Shown piece after piece: positions 32,803 to 47,200 of a stretch of DNA of 64,000 nt. Under the pieces are notes generated by a model, which did not search any database, was not told the origin of the DNA, and was given only the letters and a program-made list of their open reading frames with translations. Location of the stretch: contig NW_014577865.1 in the NCBI RefSeq assembly GCF_000485595.1, positions 43,959-107,958 of the forward strand, in the 5' to 3' direction. A program made the translations under genes and the position numbers. Origin of the DNA: Priapulus caudatus. Its lineage: Eukaryota; Priapulida; Priapulimorpha; Priapulimorphida; Priapulidae. Within the stretch, counting starts at the first letter, position 1. Each line of letters opens with the position of its first letter.

Positions 32803-35800
32803 TGATCTGATGTATTGGGTATGTGATACCCACCACGGACTGGCTTACAGAAAAAAAAAAAAAAAGGGCAGTTGGATTATGTGGACACGTGGTAGTGTAT
32901 AGGTCTGTTAAAGCCATGCGCTGGAACGAAACTCTAGTAAGGCTATGTAGTCTAACATGGTACAAAGATAGTAGACCTGCGTAAGAAAGAACTTATTAAT
33001 TTTGTCATTTGTTTTCCTGTTTGTAAGTGATATCACCTTGGTGTATGTGAAATGTGTAGTTTGTAAAATTTTGCTGTTCGGAGAGAGATGATCATGTTAT
33101 GTTTTCAGGAGCAATGGGTTTAATCAGCGTGGGTGAAGGCTGTTTCGAGTCAAAGGGGATTACGAGCGCGACGGAAGCATAAGAGTTTATGCGTACACTG
33201 GTAAGCAGCCTCTCTATAGCAGCTCTACTTTTTGATCTACAGAACGCAATCCATTTGGATTATTGTGCTACACGGATTGACATCACTATCAGTCTGATAA
33301 ATGGTAGACGAGGCCAAATACCAGAAATAGGCAGTCAATGAATATTTGCGTCTTAGCAGAATCAAATTGTATGCTTTCGAAATGCAAACAGAGATGTCAC
33401 TCAAGAGCTTCAATTGATGGCGCGTATTGATGACCATTGGTATCCATTTGGCTCATTTAATTAACGTTACTCTGGTCCCGTTTCAAGTTTTGTAGTGTTG
33501 ATCTTGTTCATTTCAGATTACCTCTGTTTTTCATTCTGCCCTACTGTTGAAGCTCGGAGAAAGGATCAGGTAATACAGTATTTACAAACATTCGTCGGTT
33601 CACGTTCATTTTAACGGTGAAATGAAACAAAAATCGTGGATCGTGGTGCTCGAGCGCTAGTGTAAACTGCTAGTTTTCATGATGAAGACGCGAGTTACTG
33701 ATAGACATTGTATTTTGAATAGCAGGTTTTGTTCCGTTATTGAAAGCCAGTTGTTCTGATGGTGTGGTAATCGGCGGATGCTGCCGTTATTTCCAGGTAG
33801 TGGCAAGCACCCGGGTGTCAGATGTGGCAATGTGGCGAGTGGTGTGGATAGTTAAGGTCTCGAGGTTGCAGAGCGCTGCAGCCATGCGCCGTCTTGCAGG
33901 ACTCGGTGGGGCCATAGCGCGACGGGACTGCCACGTCACGGACTGTGCGAGGGTCAAATCGTGATCCAGTCATAGTCGGCAGTCACAAGGTGAAGGATTG
34001 GTCGTCGTGCAAGCAGCTTGTGGCTACTCTAACTACTACATCACAGTTGTCCGGCATTGGAGGCAGACCAGCCGTGTGCGAAGTTCCAGTTGCGGGAGAT
34101 GTCGATTGGTGTTACAGACAAAGACACAAGAGCTGCGGGGTAAATCGCATATATTTCGTTCTGCATTTAAATCTTGTTTGGTAGATACCGTGTTAGCGTG
34201 CCAGCTAATTCTCGGATGGAGGCATCTATTTGTATTTGGTGTCATTAGATAATCGATTAAAATGTATTCACGGCGCGGGAAATTCTGGTCGTGTAAAACT
34301 ATGACTGGCATGTTGTTGTTTATGTATATATATGACTGTTACGTTGGGCGCTGTATGCGGAGTCTGGCTGTTGTAGTCCGACTGAATACTTATTGACCAC
34401 GGCCATTTCCATCTTTCTTTCGTTTAAAACTATTCAGATGGACGTTTTTTCTGTTTGCGAACTACATGTATCCATTTTTTAATTCAATCTAGATTGAAAT
34501 TAATACGTGGTGCTAACATAGCATACGAGCAGAAATGTCGTCAATAAAGGTTTTTTTAACAATCCAACTGCTACAGCAATTACCTATGGATAGGTAGGTT
34601 GAAGAGTAAATTCTTACGTTGATGTGTCAGATAGTATTGTGTTAGTTCTTGGCTTTGCTCTATGGGGGAGTCGTAGGTTGTATGTACAGGTCACAACTCT
34701 TGGCTCGCGATATGTTTTTGCCTAGCTTTGAATACAGAGCAATGGAGTTGTACCACGCCATGGAGCGTTTGCTGTTATTGTTGGGGAGTCTGGGTTGGCA
34801 CAAAGAACTGAAAACAGTAGCAGCGAGATCACATTAATGCATTTACTTATGTATGAGTGGACACTTGGTAGCATGACATTTTAGATGTACCATATACAGT
34901 GCTAAAACATATATTTATATAGCTTTATTTATGGGTGTTCAAGCTCTTTGAGAGACTCGCTGCTGTTGTCATAGGAACATTTGGTAAGCCTGTTGGGCAC
35001 CATTCTTCGTGAGAAGATGGTCTCATGTTTTAGAAGAATTTTTCTGTGCAAGAGGAATGTTTTGGAGGTGTGTACAGTGATCTGATGGGTGTAATGCAAG
35101 GTTTTGATAATGCTCAGTTATTATCCCGGGCCTAGTGAAAATTCGTCTGTAATTGATTTATAGTGTTTCAGCGATTTTAATACGTTCAAAACGACGGCAG
35201 GGCTGTTCAGTATTGTTATCAAATGACTTCATGTTGAGCGTAACGTGTGAGAGTGTGAATCCCGGTCGTGTCAATCTTATATATTATTTAACATCTACAA
35301 GGATAGAGGTTGCGATGTGTTGAGTGTGCCTCGTCGATTGTGATTTAAAATGAAACAGCTGTGCGTAGAGACATGGTCAGAATAAGGTGAGGGTTTTGCA
35401 GTGGACATTCAGTAAACGACATGGCAAACATGTTAGTATAAGCTTGTGCTATCTTGAGTCGATACTTCTTAGATGACTGTGAGGGAGAGAATAGTTCGAT
35501 ATTACTTGACATGCTGGCTTTCATGTGTTATCGACTCTTTATAGTTAGTTTTATAGAGTGACGTGTTTTGTAGCAATTGGTAGGCATTGAAAAGAGATTG
35601 ATTTTGATGTTATGGAAAAGTTTGTTTGACTTTGCAGTCTCATAGGTACGTAATATGGGTCTGCTTCTCGTAGAACTGCTGTGGAAACCTTCTTTGGCAT
35701 AAATTAAATATGGACTGTGTAGGTTGATGATGCATTAGATTTTGCTAGAATTTATTGATAGCGAGTGGAGTTATTGTGTCATTTGTTCTTCGTAATTTTG

Positions 35801-37717
35801 TTTTAGGTAAGTTATAGTTATGTCTTATATGGATAATTAACTTTATGTTTTAGCAAAATACATTGAGATTGGTGTTGATGAGGTTATCCACGCGCCGGCA
35901 AGAGTGATGAGTTTGTTTCTTGTTACATGATAAAGACCCTATATCTTTGTTTTATGTTCAGTGATATTGATGTCCAATATTGTTACACTGAGGATGTAGT
36001 ATATATTAGATGCATCTCTGTTTTCAGTGTTGTTATTTAAAATTTTTTCTATGATTATGATTTAGGTGAATTTTCATGTGATCTCTTTTTCTATTCTTGA
36101 GAGTTCCTGAGAGAGCAGTACTCTTGAGCACAGCTGTACGTCGATTTATGTTTATAGCCGCGTTCACGAGAGTTCTGTATTTAATGAAAATAGGTATTGC
36201 GAATACCGGAATCTGAGACAAATAAGCGGCGCCAGATGGGCGTCACAGACGCTCTGGATTCGCGGTTCCAGTAATGCAGTATTTGCGAGCTGCGAGCTGC
36301 TTTAGTAACAATCAGTGAAAATGCGAAATAAACAATGCAATGAACACCAACTGCGATATAATGTAGACTGGTACCGCGCTCAGACAGTTCCGTTGCGTTA
36401 GAAACACTGGAACTGTCGAGCGCCGGACCAGTCTAGTAATCGCGCTTCAGAAATACGGGGTATTTAGCGGGTTCACAACGCGGAGATGCGCGGTGCAAGA
36501 GATCCGTATTGTTTTCTCAAGCGAGCGGAGAATTAGTTTGGGGTCTGGAAGGCGTATTTCGAACAAATACCTGATCTGTTTTAGATACCGGTATTGTTTC
36601 GAGTTCCGCTGAATTTTGGCGCTCGTTGTGAACGCTAAAATACGAATTTCGGTGGTACGGTGCGAACGCTGCTAAGTATTCGTAGATTTCAGTATCGTTG
36701 TATTGTTGTTTGGATCGGAGATCTTTATTCGAAACGTTCGATGATGGTTTGCTCATTGAATTTTGCATCTTTAATAGTGATGTAAAAGGTGTAACTTAAT
36801 AATTGCATGCTAAATGCTTGAATGTTGACAAAGGTTATAAGTTAAATTTACAGGTGCTAGCATTTGGACAAAAGGACAACTTTCATCGGTTGAGTGTATG
36901 ATGTTAGTAATATAAGCTGATTTCTACTGGATATCCTAAGGATATTTCCTCAGCCTGTATCGCTTTTTACCTGAAACGTAGCAGCTTTCTTGTGTTCTGT
37001 AATATCTACATTCAGGATATTCATGGTAACATGAAACGGTTCAGTTAGCTTACATCTTATGTCGTTGTGTAGCTTGCGTCAGTTTTAGTATGATGAGACT
37101 TTTATGCAGCTGTCGTAGCTTATAAGTAGGATATTAGACATCGAACTCTGGGGTGCATATAAGTATAAGCATATCGCTCTTGTAATTGGTAATACATACG
37201 ATATAGTATTGGGTTGTGCTCACTCTCAGCATGTTAGGTATTTAATCACAATTAAGTGATACCCAGGTTTTTTTGAGGTGATGTGCAGTCAAATGAGTTA
37301 TTGCTTAGGATATTAAGTATTGTATGAAGGCAAGGTGCGCCAGCCGTGTGGCTTCTTGTCCTATGTATTACTTCTACGTTTGGTTTTTAGCAGGGTCGTG
37401 GGTGTGTGCATTTGACTAAGGAGTTTAATTTCATTTTACTGTTTGTTTGTTTTGCTAGTATGCTATCCACTGCTGATGAAGGATGGTTGTCTTGCAGGTG
37501 TCTTCGCTACTGTTTCTGTTGTTCGGCTTGGCCGGTGTTTGCTGTGTTCTTCTCTTGAGCATGGCAGGACCACATCCCGAAGGTACCCGGCTGACCATCA
37601 CGAATGCAGGAGGTTGCTGACTTAGCGATGTGGTCCTTCTGCCAAGTTGCTGTGAGTTGTACTTCCACATTTGGATGGACGAATATTTCTTCTTGTTGAA
37701 TTTATTAAGGAGCGTCG
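29800..37717 (+). pseudogene. Right arm of P2: corrupted inverted copy of ALG6
   Basis: Apart from the inner ~1 kb, which is nearly exact, this is a noisy reverse-complement copy of 18727-26494. ALG6 exon counterparts appear in gene order on the + strand at about 31713-31795, 32801-32880, 33110-33200, 33483-33570, 34360-34415, 34620-34815, 34938-35068, 35310-35388, 35637-35720, 36065-36130, 36940-37020 and 37460-37640, plus the TAZ exon at 33796-34142. All carry frameshifts. Runs of G at 32746-32802 are extreme. The arm stops at the N gap, about 10 bp into the terminal repeat of the Mutator-like element. Confidence 0.8.
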
Positions 37718-37742
37718 NNNNNNNNNNNNNNNNNNNNNNNNN
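37718..37742. other. Assembly gap (25 N) between P2 and P3
   Basis: Fixed-size run of N joining the corrupted arm of P2 to the corrupted arm of P3. Confidence 1.
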
Positions 37743-40700
37743 GCATGTCAATGAGAAGGTGGCATTGCTGCTATGTAGAGCTCACTTGAAGAACGCAATC
37801 TGCTCTCCGTCGCTTACAAAATGTGATTGGTGCGCGCGCGGGCTGTGGCGGAATAATCAGCAGCCATTGAGCCAGAAAGAAGAAAACAAGGCGAGGACAA
37901 AAGCTGAGCATGATCGTACCTACAGGCGGAGCGTACTGATGATATCCAGTTAGCTGTCGTGTGTATTGTGATGTGGTGCTGTATGTGCGGTAGTGGTGTG
38001 TGTTGAACACGTTGGCATTCCTGAATAGCATTATCATACAGTACGTACTAGTTTCTACGTGGACAGCTGCACTGTTATGCTTGTTGGAGAGATTATTCCG
38101 GAGCCATAATTTACTATCGGTAATCACTCGGCAGACACGTAAGTCGTTTGACTGCAGTGTTTATTTTATGCTTACAACCACTTATACTATACTACTATCA
38201 AGGGTGTTAATTGTTGGACAATTGCTTCATGGAAAGCCTATTATTCTATTTGATTACATTTTCTGCTTAACCGCCCCACATTAGTACTACATATCTAAGG
38301 CATAATAAACAATATGTTTATTTTGCCCTCGCCTAGACCGCCCCGCCCAAAAAGGTGGCCAACTCAAAAATATTTATTATACCTTTCCATTCTTTTTTTT
38401 CTTTACAAACTTGATATCACCTGTACATTATATAAGTGTAGGGGCAATTACATTATATTGTACCAAGCAAAACAAACATTCAACATAAAAGGGTATCTCC
38501 CCACACAAGCCACACCCGAGCATGTAGACCAGCGGGAATATGTATAAAAGACCCCCTAAAAAAAAGCCACTACCTACCAAACTTTCCAGCTGCTGGCGGG
38601 TGAGGCGCAAACAAAGATTTTTTAATTGGCCTAAGCATGTTTCTTGGAACCATTAGTGTAGCGTGCCATAAAGGTTGCGACAAAAATATGCATGGTTCTA
38701 GTCAACGCCCTAAATGACCTTCATCCTTTCCTTCTAGTCTACATACCACACCCTTTTACGCATTTTGAACTGTGTGCAAACTTGTCTTCCATACTATCTG
38801 ACATCTCTAATATTATTGACCTGTGAACAAAAATCAATATAAGTGGTGCCCTGCCTGTCGAAAAGTAACTTTAATCATGGAGCTGTCGCGTGCTATAACA
38901 CGTACCATATTAGTATATTTAAAGGAATAAAAAGAGTATTGCCGGCCTAAGAAAATGTCGTTTTGTTTTAACAGGTGTGAGAAGGAGTTACGTGACATCT
39001 GTGGAGATAATTCTAAATGTTCGTTAACCTATCCTAATACCACATGCCACAACAGGAGAATCAAAAGTGTTCTATTAAAAAATGAAGTACAGTCATTAAA
39101 GTGCAGGCTGCTAACAAGGGCCATATATTTAGCAAATTGAACATTCTAATAGAGTCTGAATGTCAGTAAACGTGTTAGTTTCTTATAGATTCATCCACTT
39201 TCACCTGCGGGGAACCTAGTCACTAACACAATAGTATGTGCACTTTCAGTTTCCACGATATATGTTTATTTACTTCATAAATGATTTACGTACTCAATAC
39301 AATAATATAAAAACAAAAATTTACTTTTTCACAAGTGTAAGTAATTCTGTTCACTTTTTCATGGCGTTAAATCGTGCTGCCATTATACTTCCTATTTTAC
39401 TATATTCGTTTTGGTGTAAACACACACTCCGGTCACTCATGACTGATACACAGTCCTATAGGCAGGAATTAATGTCAGGATATAATAATCAAACAGTCCT
39501 AGGTTTTTTGGATTTATAACTAGTTGAGAAACAATCTCTATTAGGTAAGAATTGCACGGACACGTTTAGTTCCTTGTTATTCTTTCTTTAATCGTAAAAA
39601 ATGGCAACAAAAATTTTACACTTTTTACACATAGAGAATTCGTGACGTAGTCAATTTAAGTAAGTTTCGGATCTAAACAGTCCATATTCTGTGTCGACGG
39701 ATAATGAGTCATGTGTGTAGAGATGACTCATAAGCATATACGTCTAAAGAAAATTGGGAAAATGACCAGTCCCTTTTTTGAATATTATAACATATATTAA
39801 AACAGAGGTTGTTGCTTTCTCGTACATCAAATTGTTCTTGTGTGGACTAGCATTTGCTGTAGTGAGTTTAATTTACCATAAGATGCTGGTGCCATAATAA
39901 TTATCCTAAACCTTACTAATAGTTGTGCATGGATATTTCAGCTTAATGTCTGTTCAACTTAACTGGATTTGTAAAATAATTTAAATAAAAATTTTCGCCA
40001 CATCAGTTTCATGTTTAATCGTGTATAATAACATTTACCCGTGACCCTCTAATGCGTATGCAAGATGACACTTAGCTTTTTAGTTCTAGCGCTGTCAATT
40101 TAATGTAGTTTAACTAAGAAATCAATATTATCCTGCCATTGACTTCGTTGCGACGACACTACACTGATAGTTGCTGCTGCTCAAAAAGGCTGCCATTACG
40201 AATTTGCCTGTAGGCTTGTTAGCACTGTACAATTGGATTAAAGTTGATGAGGAATGTTTCTTGCGTATTTTCCTCTAAGCTGTGCCGTCCGTATGAATGT
40301 AAGGGTACAGAACTCCTCCCTTCCAAATATAATGGAAGCAGAATGGCAGGACACATAAAAATGCTGCTTCAGCATGTGCTGACGGATATAGCAATAAGAA
40401 AGGAATAGCGTGCGATTTGTGAATGACATTCCCTCGTGGAGTAGCTTTATATTTAACATGAAATGTATTCATTTGTCGTTGAAAGCCTCATTACCCAATC
40501 TCAATGCCATGTCTTCTCGCCTGTAAATGTATTTTAATGTCTTAAATTATTACTACACATTGATTTTAAAATGCGAATGAAATGACTCCGTCCTGAGTGA
40601 TTAGCTGCCATATGAATGAAATGACTCGCACTGCATGATTAGATGTCGATGAACTGCACGTAAGCGCCTCAGCCAAACGTAGTAATATCCGATGGTATCA

Positions 40701-41455
40701 GGGGGACGACTATTGCCTCTTCCATGAAAAAATCAATACAGAGTCATTGTGCTGTCAGTTGGGTAAACCCCTAAACTTAATCACAGCTTTAGCACACAGA
40801 CATGGCTTTTATATGCTGCTTACAGTGTGGTGTCATTCACAATCTGCTTATCGTCTGGCATGTTGACAGGAACAGCCGCTACCGATTCATTGTTGCACTG
40901 AGCCGTTTCCAGAAGACAATGCACAGCCAAAAGATAGTCCCCACAAAGTCACCAATTTGGTCTACACACGTTTGAAAATACGAGCTGGCTGATGTTTAGC
41001 GTTGGCTGACTTTAGCAGCCTGCACTCTCTCGGAGTAGGTTGTCTCGTGTTTGAACAGAAGAATCGTTTGTGTAACTTCACCGTTTGCCGGTCGCTCCAT
41101 TGTCCGCCGGACAAGTCGGACTATCACCGATACCTGGCCGGGTCGCACGGGCACCAGAGGAAGGAAGCCGGCGAGAACTCGCTAGTACTTACAGGCCACC
41201 GAGCGACATTGCGACGACCGACCTTGCTGCGCGACGCACCCGATCGTCTCGGCCTCGCGCTTAACTTCAGCGTGTTCTACTACGAGATCCTGAACTCGCC
41301 GGACCGGCGTGTCGACTCGCGAAGGCCCTGCGGTTTGACGACGCGATTGCCGAGCTGGATACGCTGAACGAGGAGAGCTACAAGGATTCCACACTCATCA
41401 TGCCAGCCTACTGAGGGACAACCTGACGTTGTGGACGTCCGACATCAGGGAGAAG
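37743..41455 (+). pseudogene. Left arm of P3: corrupted inverted copy of 14-3-3 epsilon exons 2-4
   Basis: Blocks at about 37743-37930, 38972-39100 and 41100-41455 match exons 2, 3 and 4 of the intact gene on the other arm, in the same order but on the + strand. Each has single-base losses and gains; for example in exon 4, GVGCLVFEQ-like noise precedes a readable [18 protein letters not shown]. 14-3-3 is among the most conserved animal proteins, so these changes are unlikely to be functional. The intron copies between are equally noisy. Confidence 0.8.
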
Positions 41456-44019
41456 GTGAGCACGGAAGAGGGTGGTGAGTTGGGGTGGGAGAGAGAGAAG
41501 TGAGCATGGAAGAGAGAGTGGTGAGTGGGTGTGGGGAGGGTTTATTGAGACGTGGAAGGGGAGGGGTGGAGGGTTGTGGTGGTATGCTGGTTAGGTCGCT
41601 TGTGTGACTATGTTCATATAGTAGAATGTCAGTTGGTGTTGCTGCTTGTTCAGGTCAGAATTATTGAGATAGACATATTTGAATAAGGTTGGGTTATCAC
41701 TGCGAGTTGTCGTCCCACTGGTTAGTTGCCTTGCTGGGAAGCGATAGGAGTTGCCCTCTTGGTAACATCGATAGTGGTATGGTATTAGCAGTACGCGAGG
41801 GTGTGGTCTAGTGGTACATAGACATATATATACTAGTAGCCAGTAGGTATAGGCGGGTCTTGGTAGGATGTTGGCAGCCAGTATAGAGTGGGTCTTATTT
41901 ATACGAGCAGTAGTAGCATTATGATAGAAAGGGTTGATGTTTTCTTGTTAGGAAATATTTGTTAGTATTGTGGGCGAACAATACTAGGCTGTGGGTGGGG
42001 ATGTGTTGTTATCCTTGCTGGATTAACCAATGCGTTTTATGTCGTAAATGTATTTACTGTTCTTGAGGCTTCAGCCACTATGAAGATCCAAACTTACACC
42101 GTTTCTGTTATCTGGAAAGTCTTATCAGTTATTAGTAGACGACGATGTAGTGATGATGGTTTGCTGATAATCGTGCACGTGCGTTTACGTGTTCAGCGAG
42201 GGCGAGGGAAAAGATGCAGACGCGCAAGTACAGGACGTAAGCAGGAAGCCGCTCGTAATGCTCCCCCCCCCTGCGATGCTTCTCATTCTCTTCATTCTGC
42301 CATGCAACCTGTTTCTGCAGTATTCGTGCGTCGTCGGTACATACGGAGACTAGGAGTGCACACACAGACAGACGCAGCAATGCAAAAACCACGCATCATC
42401 GAGCAAAAAGCAGTACTTAACAGACTGTTAGAGTCAGCGAGTGCAGAGCCGGGGTGACAGGCTAGTGTAATTTCTAGCACTACCCCCTCCCTTCTGTCCA
42501 TCTATTGTTTGCTTATTGTAAAATTACGTGTCCTCGTCCCAGTCGTATTCATGGCTTGGTCCGTGTAAAATTAGTCGCATTAACGTGAGTTCTCTGTGAC
42601 CGCTTCCATTTAAATCCATTGCCTTTTAATCCATTCCACCTCTCGACATGTGAAAGTGTTGGAATTTCTCTGTACTCGCTTACGATTCGCCTACATGTGC
42701 CTCGATGTAAACGAGCACACTGTCTTTCATATCTGATGACAGTCGTCTCGTGGCGACGTGATAACAGCAGGAAGTGTGCGTGCACACTCGATCCATCGTG
42801 TGAATCCCACCGAAGCGCTCCCTGCTTTCCTACTCGACTGTGGAGCAATATTGGCAGAAGTTAGTTGCTGTGTAGGTCCAATTCTAGTCGAGTCTTCTTG
42901 AACGATTGCTCCATCATTCACACTGGCCTTGAAAAGGATAATTCCTACTTGTCGGGAGGCTGGGCGTGAGTAACTGAAAGATGGTAACTTCAAGTTACAC
43001 TGAACCTGATGCCGCTGTCTATCTGTTTGTTTTGTCCTGTATCCCCCTCGAGAGAAACAGCTGCTATGGTTAGGTGAAAGTCATTGGTGATCATAATATA
43101 AACTTGTCAAGATTGTACAAATCTGACTTAATAATAATTTGCGTGCTGTGTGTAATTACTTATTCCAACATGCGTCGCTTCTTGTAGCTCTATTGGAAAT
43201 CTAGTGGCATACATGTAGCTTCTCACATTGGATGTTTAATATATTTTAATGCTGTGTAACAATGCTCACGGTTATTCGTGTGTAGAAATGTGTGTGGATA
43301 GAGTGCTATCGGTTTTTATGTGAAATTTGATATCTCTTGCTCGATGTATCACTCAAGCATATCTGCCCTGCTCTCGGATTCACTCACGATATCTGTGCTG
43401 CAGTCAGATATCAGTAGTGTTATTTATTCGGCAGTGAGATATGAATCGCAAGTGTGCTGTGAGTAATGCTGGATCCATTGCAACCGTGCCAACCATGCCA
43501 GCCTAACTGTGAAATGACATTTTGTGCATGTTCCCTTAGTAACAAGTTTTATTCCATTCCAATGCTGCACGTCGTCGACTTCGACAGAGTGAGCGTTACA
43601 CTGCGGATCGGCTGGCAGCAGCTGGCATGCCCCAGCACGTTTTATCTGCCCTGGTTGTTATTGGTGCTACGACTGCTCCCGACCATATGCAAGAGCTCAG
43701 CGCTCTCCCGACCCCACGCCGACCGCCGCTACAACGTGCAGCAACGAACGTGGCGATGGGCAAGCGGTTACAGCCTCTGCTATCTGTTCATGCCTCTTCA
43801 GCGCCACCAGGCAAGTCGACGCAGCGCGCCTATGCAGTTCAGCTTCGCACGCCGAAAGTAGTCTCCCTTGCCTCTCGGTCGCGAAGTTTCTGTTGGTACG
43901 GTGCAACTGTATGCTCTTCATCTCCTCGGTGTAGTGTGCACTGTATACTAGTTGATACTGCGCACGCTTGGTAGTTAACCAGAGAGACTTGTTTTACCTG
44001 AATGTCTTTACCCACAAAT
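41456..44019. other. P3 left arm, mirror of 48000-50569
   Basis: Noisy inverted copy of the sequence 3' of 14-3-3 epsilon exon 4. It includes a moderately GC-rich stretch at 43466-43970 mirroring 48034-48537. No gene is recognised. Confidence 0.6.
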
Positions 44020-44254
44020 GCCAGTACCTACAAGTCGGTACACACAAATGCTATCCCCTACATGTCTGTTCCACAAATCCCAATACCTAGAAGTCTGCAT
44101 TAACAAATGCTATCCCCTACATGTCTGTTCCCACAAATCCCAATACCTAGAAAGTCTGCATTAACAAATGCTATCCCTACATGTCTGTTACACGAATCCC
44201 ATACCTAGAAGTCTGCATTAACAAATGCTATCCCTACATGTCTGTTCCCACGCT
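44020..44254 (+). repeat. 60-bp minisatellite, inverted copy at left edge of second B
   Basis: About four degenerate units of the array at 29440-29800, in opposite orientation (TTAACAAATGCTATCCCCTA), ending where segment B begins at 44255. Confidence 0.85.
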
Positions 44255-47200
44255 AGGTTGTCCGGCACAAATTCTGGTTGTCTCGGACAACCGGACAACG
44301 CTTATTTCGAGCACTGTATACTAGCGTGAACAATATAAAATTTAACTCCACTACTGCACTAGTAAGTTGTGGCATGCGAACAATTAATTAATGATGTTCC
44401 AACGTTCTTTGAAGCTTCCACGTTGGGCTAGTTCTGGGATTGTCAAAGCATACCGACCGACTCAGTAACTTTACGATTAACGTAGCTCTAGTAACTATAG
44501 CCCACGTGAAGTTGCCGCAGGGCTATAGGATATTCTATTACGAATGCTCGGGACCAACTTGGTAACGCCTAACGGTTACTTGCGGCTATAAAATGTCTGT
44601 GATAGGCAATTAATGGGAATAATGCCTCGTATCCAAAGTGAATATGTCTTAAGTTATATCCGCAACTAAAATTTAACGCTGTGGCTATATGCCCGGCAGC
44701 CGGGCACGGTAGCTGAGAGGGTCTATCTCCCCCAGGGTACTGCCGGAACGTACCCTGGGCTTGGGTATGGTCGGGTATCCCGGAACGTACGCTGGGGCCC
44801 TATCTAATATGCCGGACCGTAGCTCGCCTACTCCACTAACGAGTCTAGGGAGTCGCCTACGCCTACTCCCTAACCATATCAGATAGTTACCAGGGTACGT
44901 TCCGGCAGTAACCTGGGGGACATTGACCCTATGAGCGCAACTGCACGCGGGCTCTAGTCTATAGATAGGGCCCTAGAGCTACGATTAACGTGTTGTACCG
45001 TTACGTTAGTTCTTACCGGAATACGACCCCAGCGCACATAACATCCTCACAGCAACTGCTAAAGAAACACAGATCACGACCACACTGCTATCCATTGTCT
45101 CGAAAATAAACAGAATCTTTTTTAAACTTCAACGGACAGGGACTCTTAACTTAAAACAACTAAAAGAAGTATTACTGCAAGGACTGCCAGTCAAAATGCC
45201 GCGTGGGCGCAGCCATATATTCTAAATCATGACAAAAGACCAACATGGCCAGTCAAACACAACTGTGTATATTTTTTTTTAATCAGTAACAATATTAACT
45301 TCCGATTAGTATGAAAAAAGTAGCATACTCATCTACTACAACAAAGATAAAATTTACATAATTTTAGGAAGCGTTATGCTGCTTCTACACATGTTGCGTC
45401 ATTTATACTATCACCAACGTTTCACGATGCAATATAAAATATTTATGCAGACTTTTTAAATTTCTCTTAACGCTATTTTCAATTGGATTGTGATCGAACT
45501 GTTTAGTGCTCGTCATCACTTCGCACTCCGATAACAAGCATAGCATTAGCGCGTGTACGCCACATTTGTTTTGCATTTTTTGTGCGATGTCTGAAAACAA
45601 AGGAGAAACATTGTATGGCAAATAAAGAGCGGATGTATTCGTTGCTTGATCACTGCCACAGATATGACATTTGAAATCTACATATAACGTTAGATGTAAC
45701 TTACAAAACGTGGATTGAAAATGTAAAAATGCTATTGTTACTGGATCGTGTCACGCGATATCAACACAATACACAAAACACGACGGTCAAGTTACACTGA
45801 ATATTTAATATAGTTCCCTGAATAATTGATCAGAGTTAGAATTTTCGTACAGTACATGCAAGATAACAGAATCCGAGTAAGGGAAGGCAAGCAGCCAGCA
45901 TTAGAAATACCAACTTCTGCTTACATGTTCTCACACACCGGCACGCGCGACCAGCTTTGACCAGCCTCTGCATGCGCGGACAGCCTTGATCAGCCTCTGC
46001 ACGCGCGGACAGCCTTGACCAGCCTCTGCACGCGCGACCAGCCTTGACCAGCCTCTGCACGTGCGAACTAAGCCTTGAGCCGAGCTTTGACGCAAAGCCC
46101 TGACGCCAAGGCCTCTGCACGCGGCGAACAGGCCTTGCCAGCCTCGTGCACGCGCGACCAGGCCTTGAAGCAGCCTCTGTACGTGCGAACAGCGCCTTGG
46201 ACGCGAGCTCTGCAGGCGCGGACAGCCTTGACACGACCTCAGCCCGCATCACGAACCTCTGGGCACGCGGACAGCCGACGCTCGAGCCGCACACATGACA
46301 GGGCCTCTGCACGCGCGACACCTGTGACCAGCCTCTGCACGCGGCGACCAGCATCTGACCAGCCTCTGCAACGCGCGCCAACCTTGACAGCCTCTGGCAC
46401 GCGCGCCAGCCCTTGACCAGCCTCTGCACCGCGCGGCCAAGCCTCGACGCCTCTGCACGCGCGATCCGAGCCTTGACCGCAGCCTCTGCACGGCGCGACC
46501 AGCCTTGACCAGCCTCTGCACGCACGACCAGCCTTGAGCAGCCCTCTGCATGCGCGACTCGCACGGCTACCATCAATTTTCACACCATCAAGCCACGCAC
46601 CACTGACACTCACGCCTCGATCTTTTCTCGCAGGCTTGAACACAAGTGAGGTTTTTACTACTACGAAACCATTAATTATAAGAAGTCTACAGTGAACATC
46701 AAAGATTTCAGTGACAACAAACTTCTTTGAAATGCGCCTCGTTTAAACGTCTCCACGCAGATTCCGTCCGTTCGGGTTGCCATGCCAACCATCGCGCTCT
46801 CCTCCCGAGGTGAGACAAGATGAGGCAAGGAAGCAGGGCAGCGATGAGACAGACACTAAGGCGACATGAGGACTGTAAACAATGATGCAGCGCAGTAAGC
46901 GGTTGTGGTACTCACGGCCGGCGACGCAAAACACTGACACCACTCAAATTTTCGAAAAAACCATACTGCGACGCCACCAATGTAGTACAACAACACAATC
47001 AACACACTGCTATTTGTAGTGGGGAAAAATTAAATAACGTAAGTCGACAGCGTAAACACACAGAACCGTGAATAACTTTGGGAGAGGGAAGTTGGCCTGC
47101 AATGGACATGCGCCTGTTGTGGCGTTGGCGTCATCAACGCGCACACCTCCCAGCAATAGAAATTCCTGTCAGCAACCGTAACCACGCAGACTCAGCTCCT

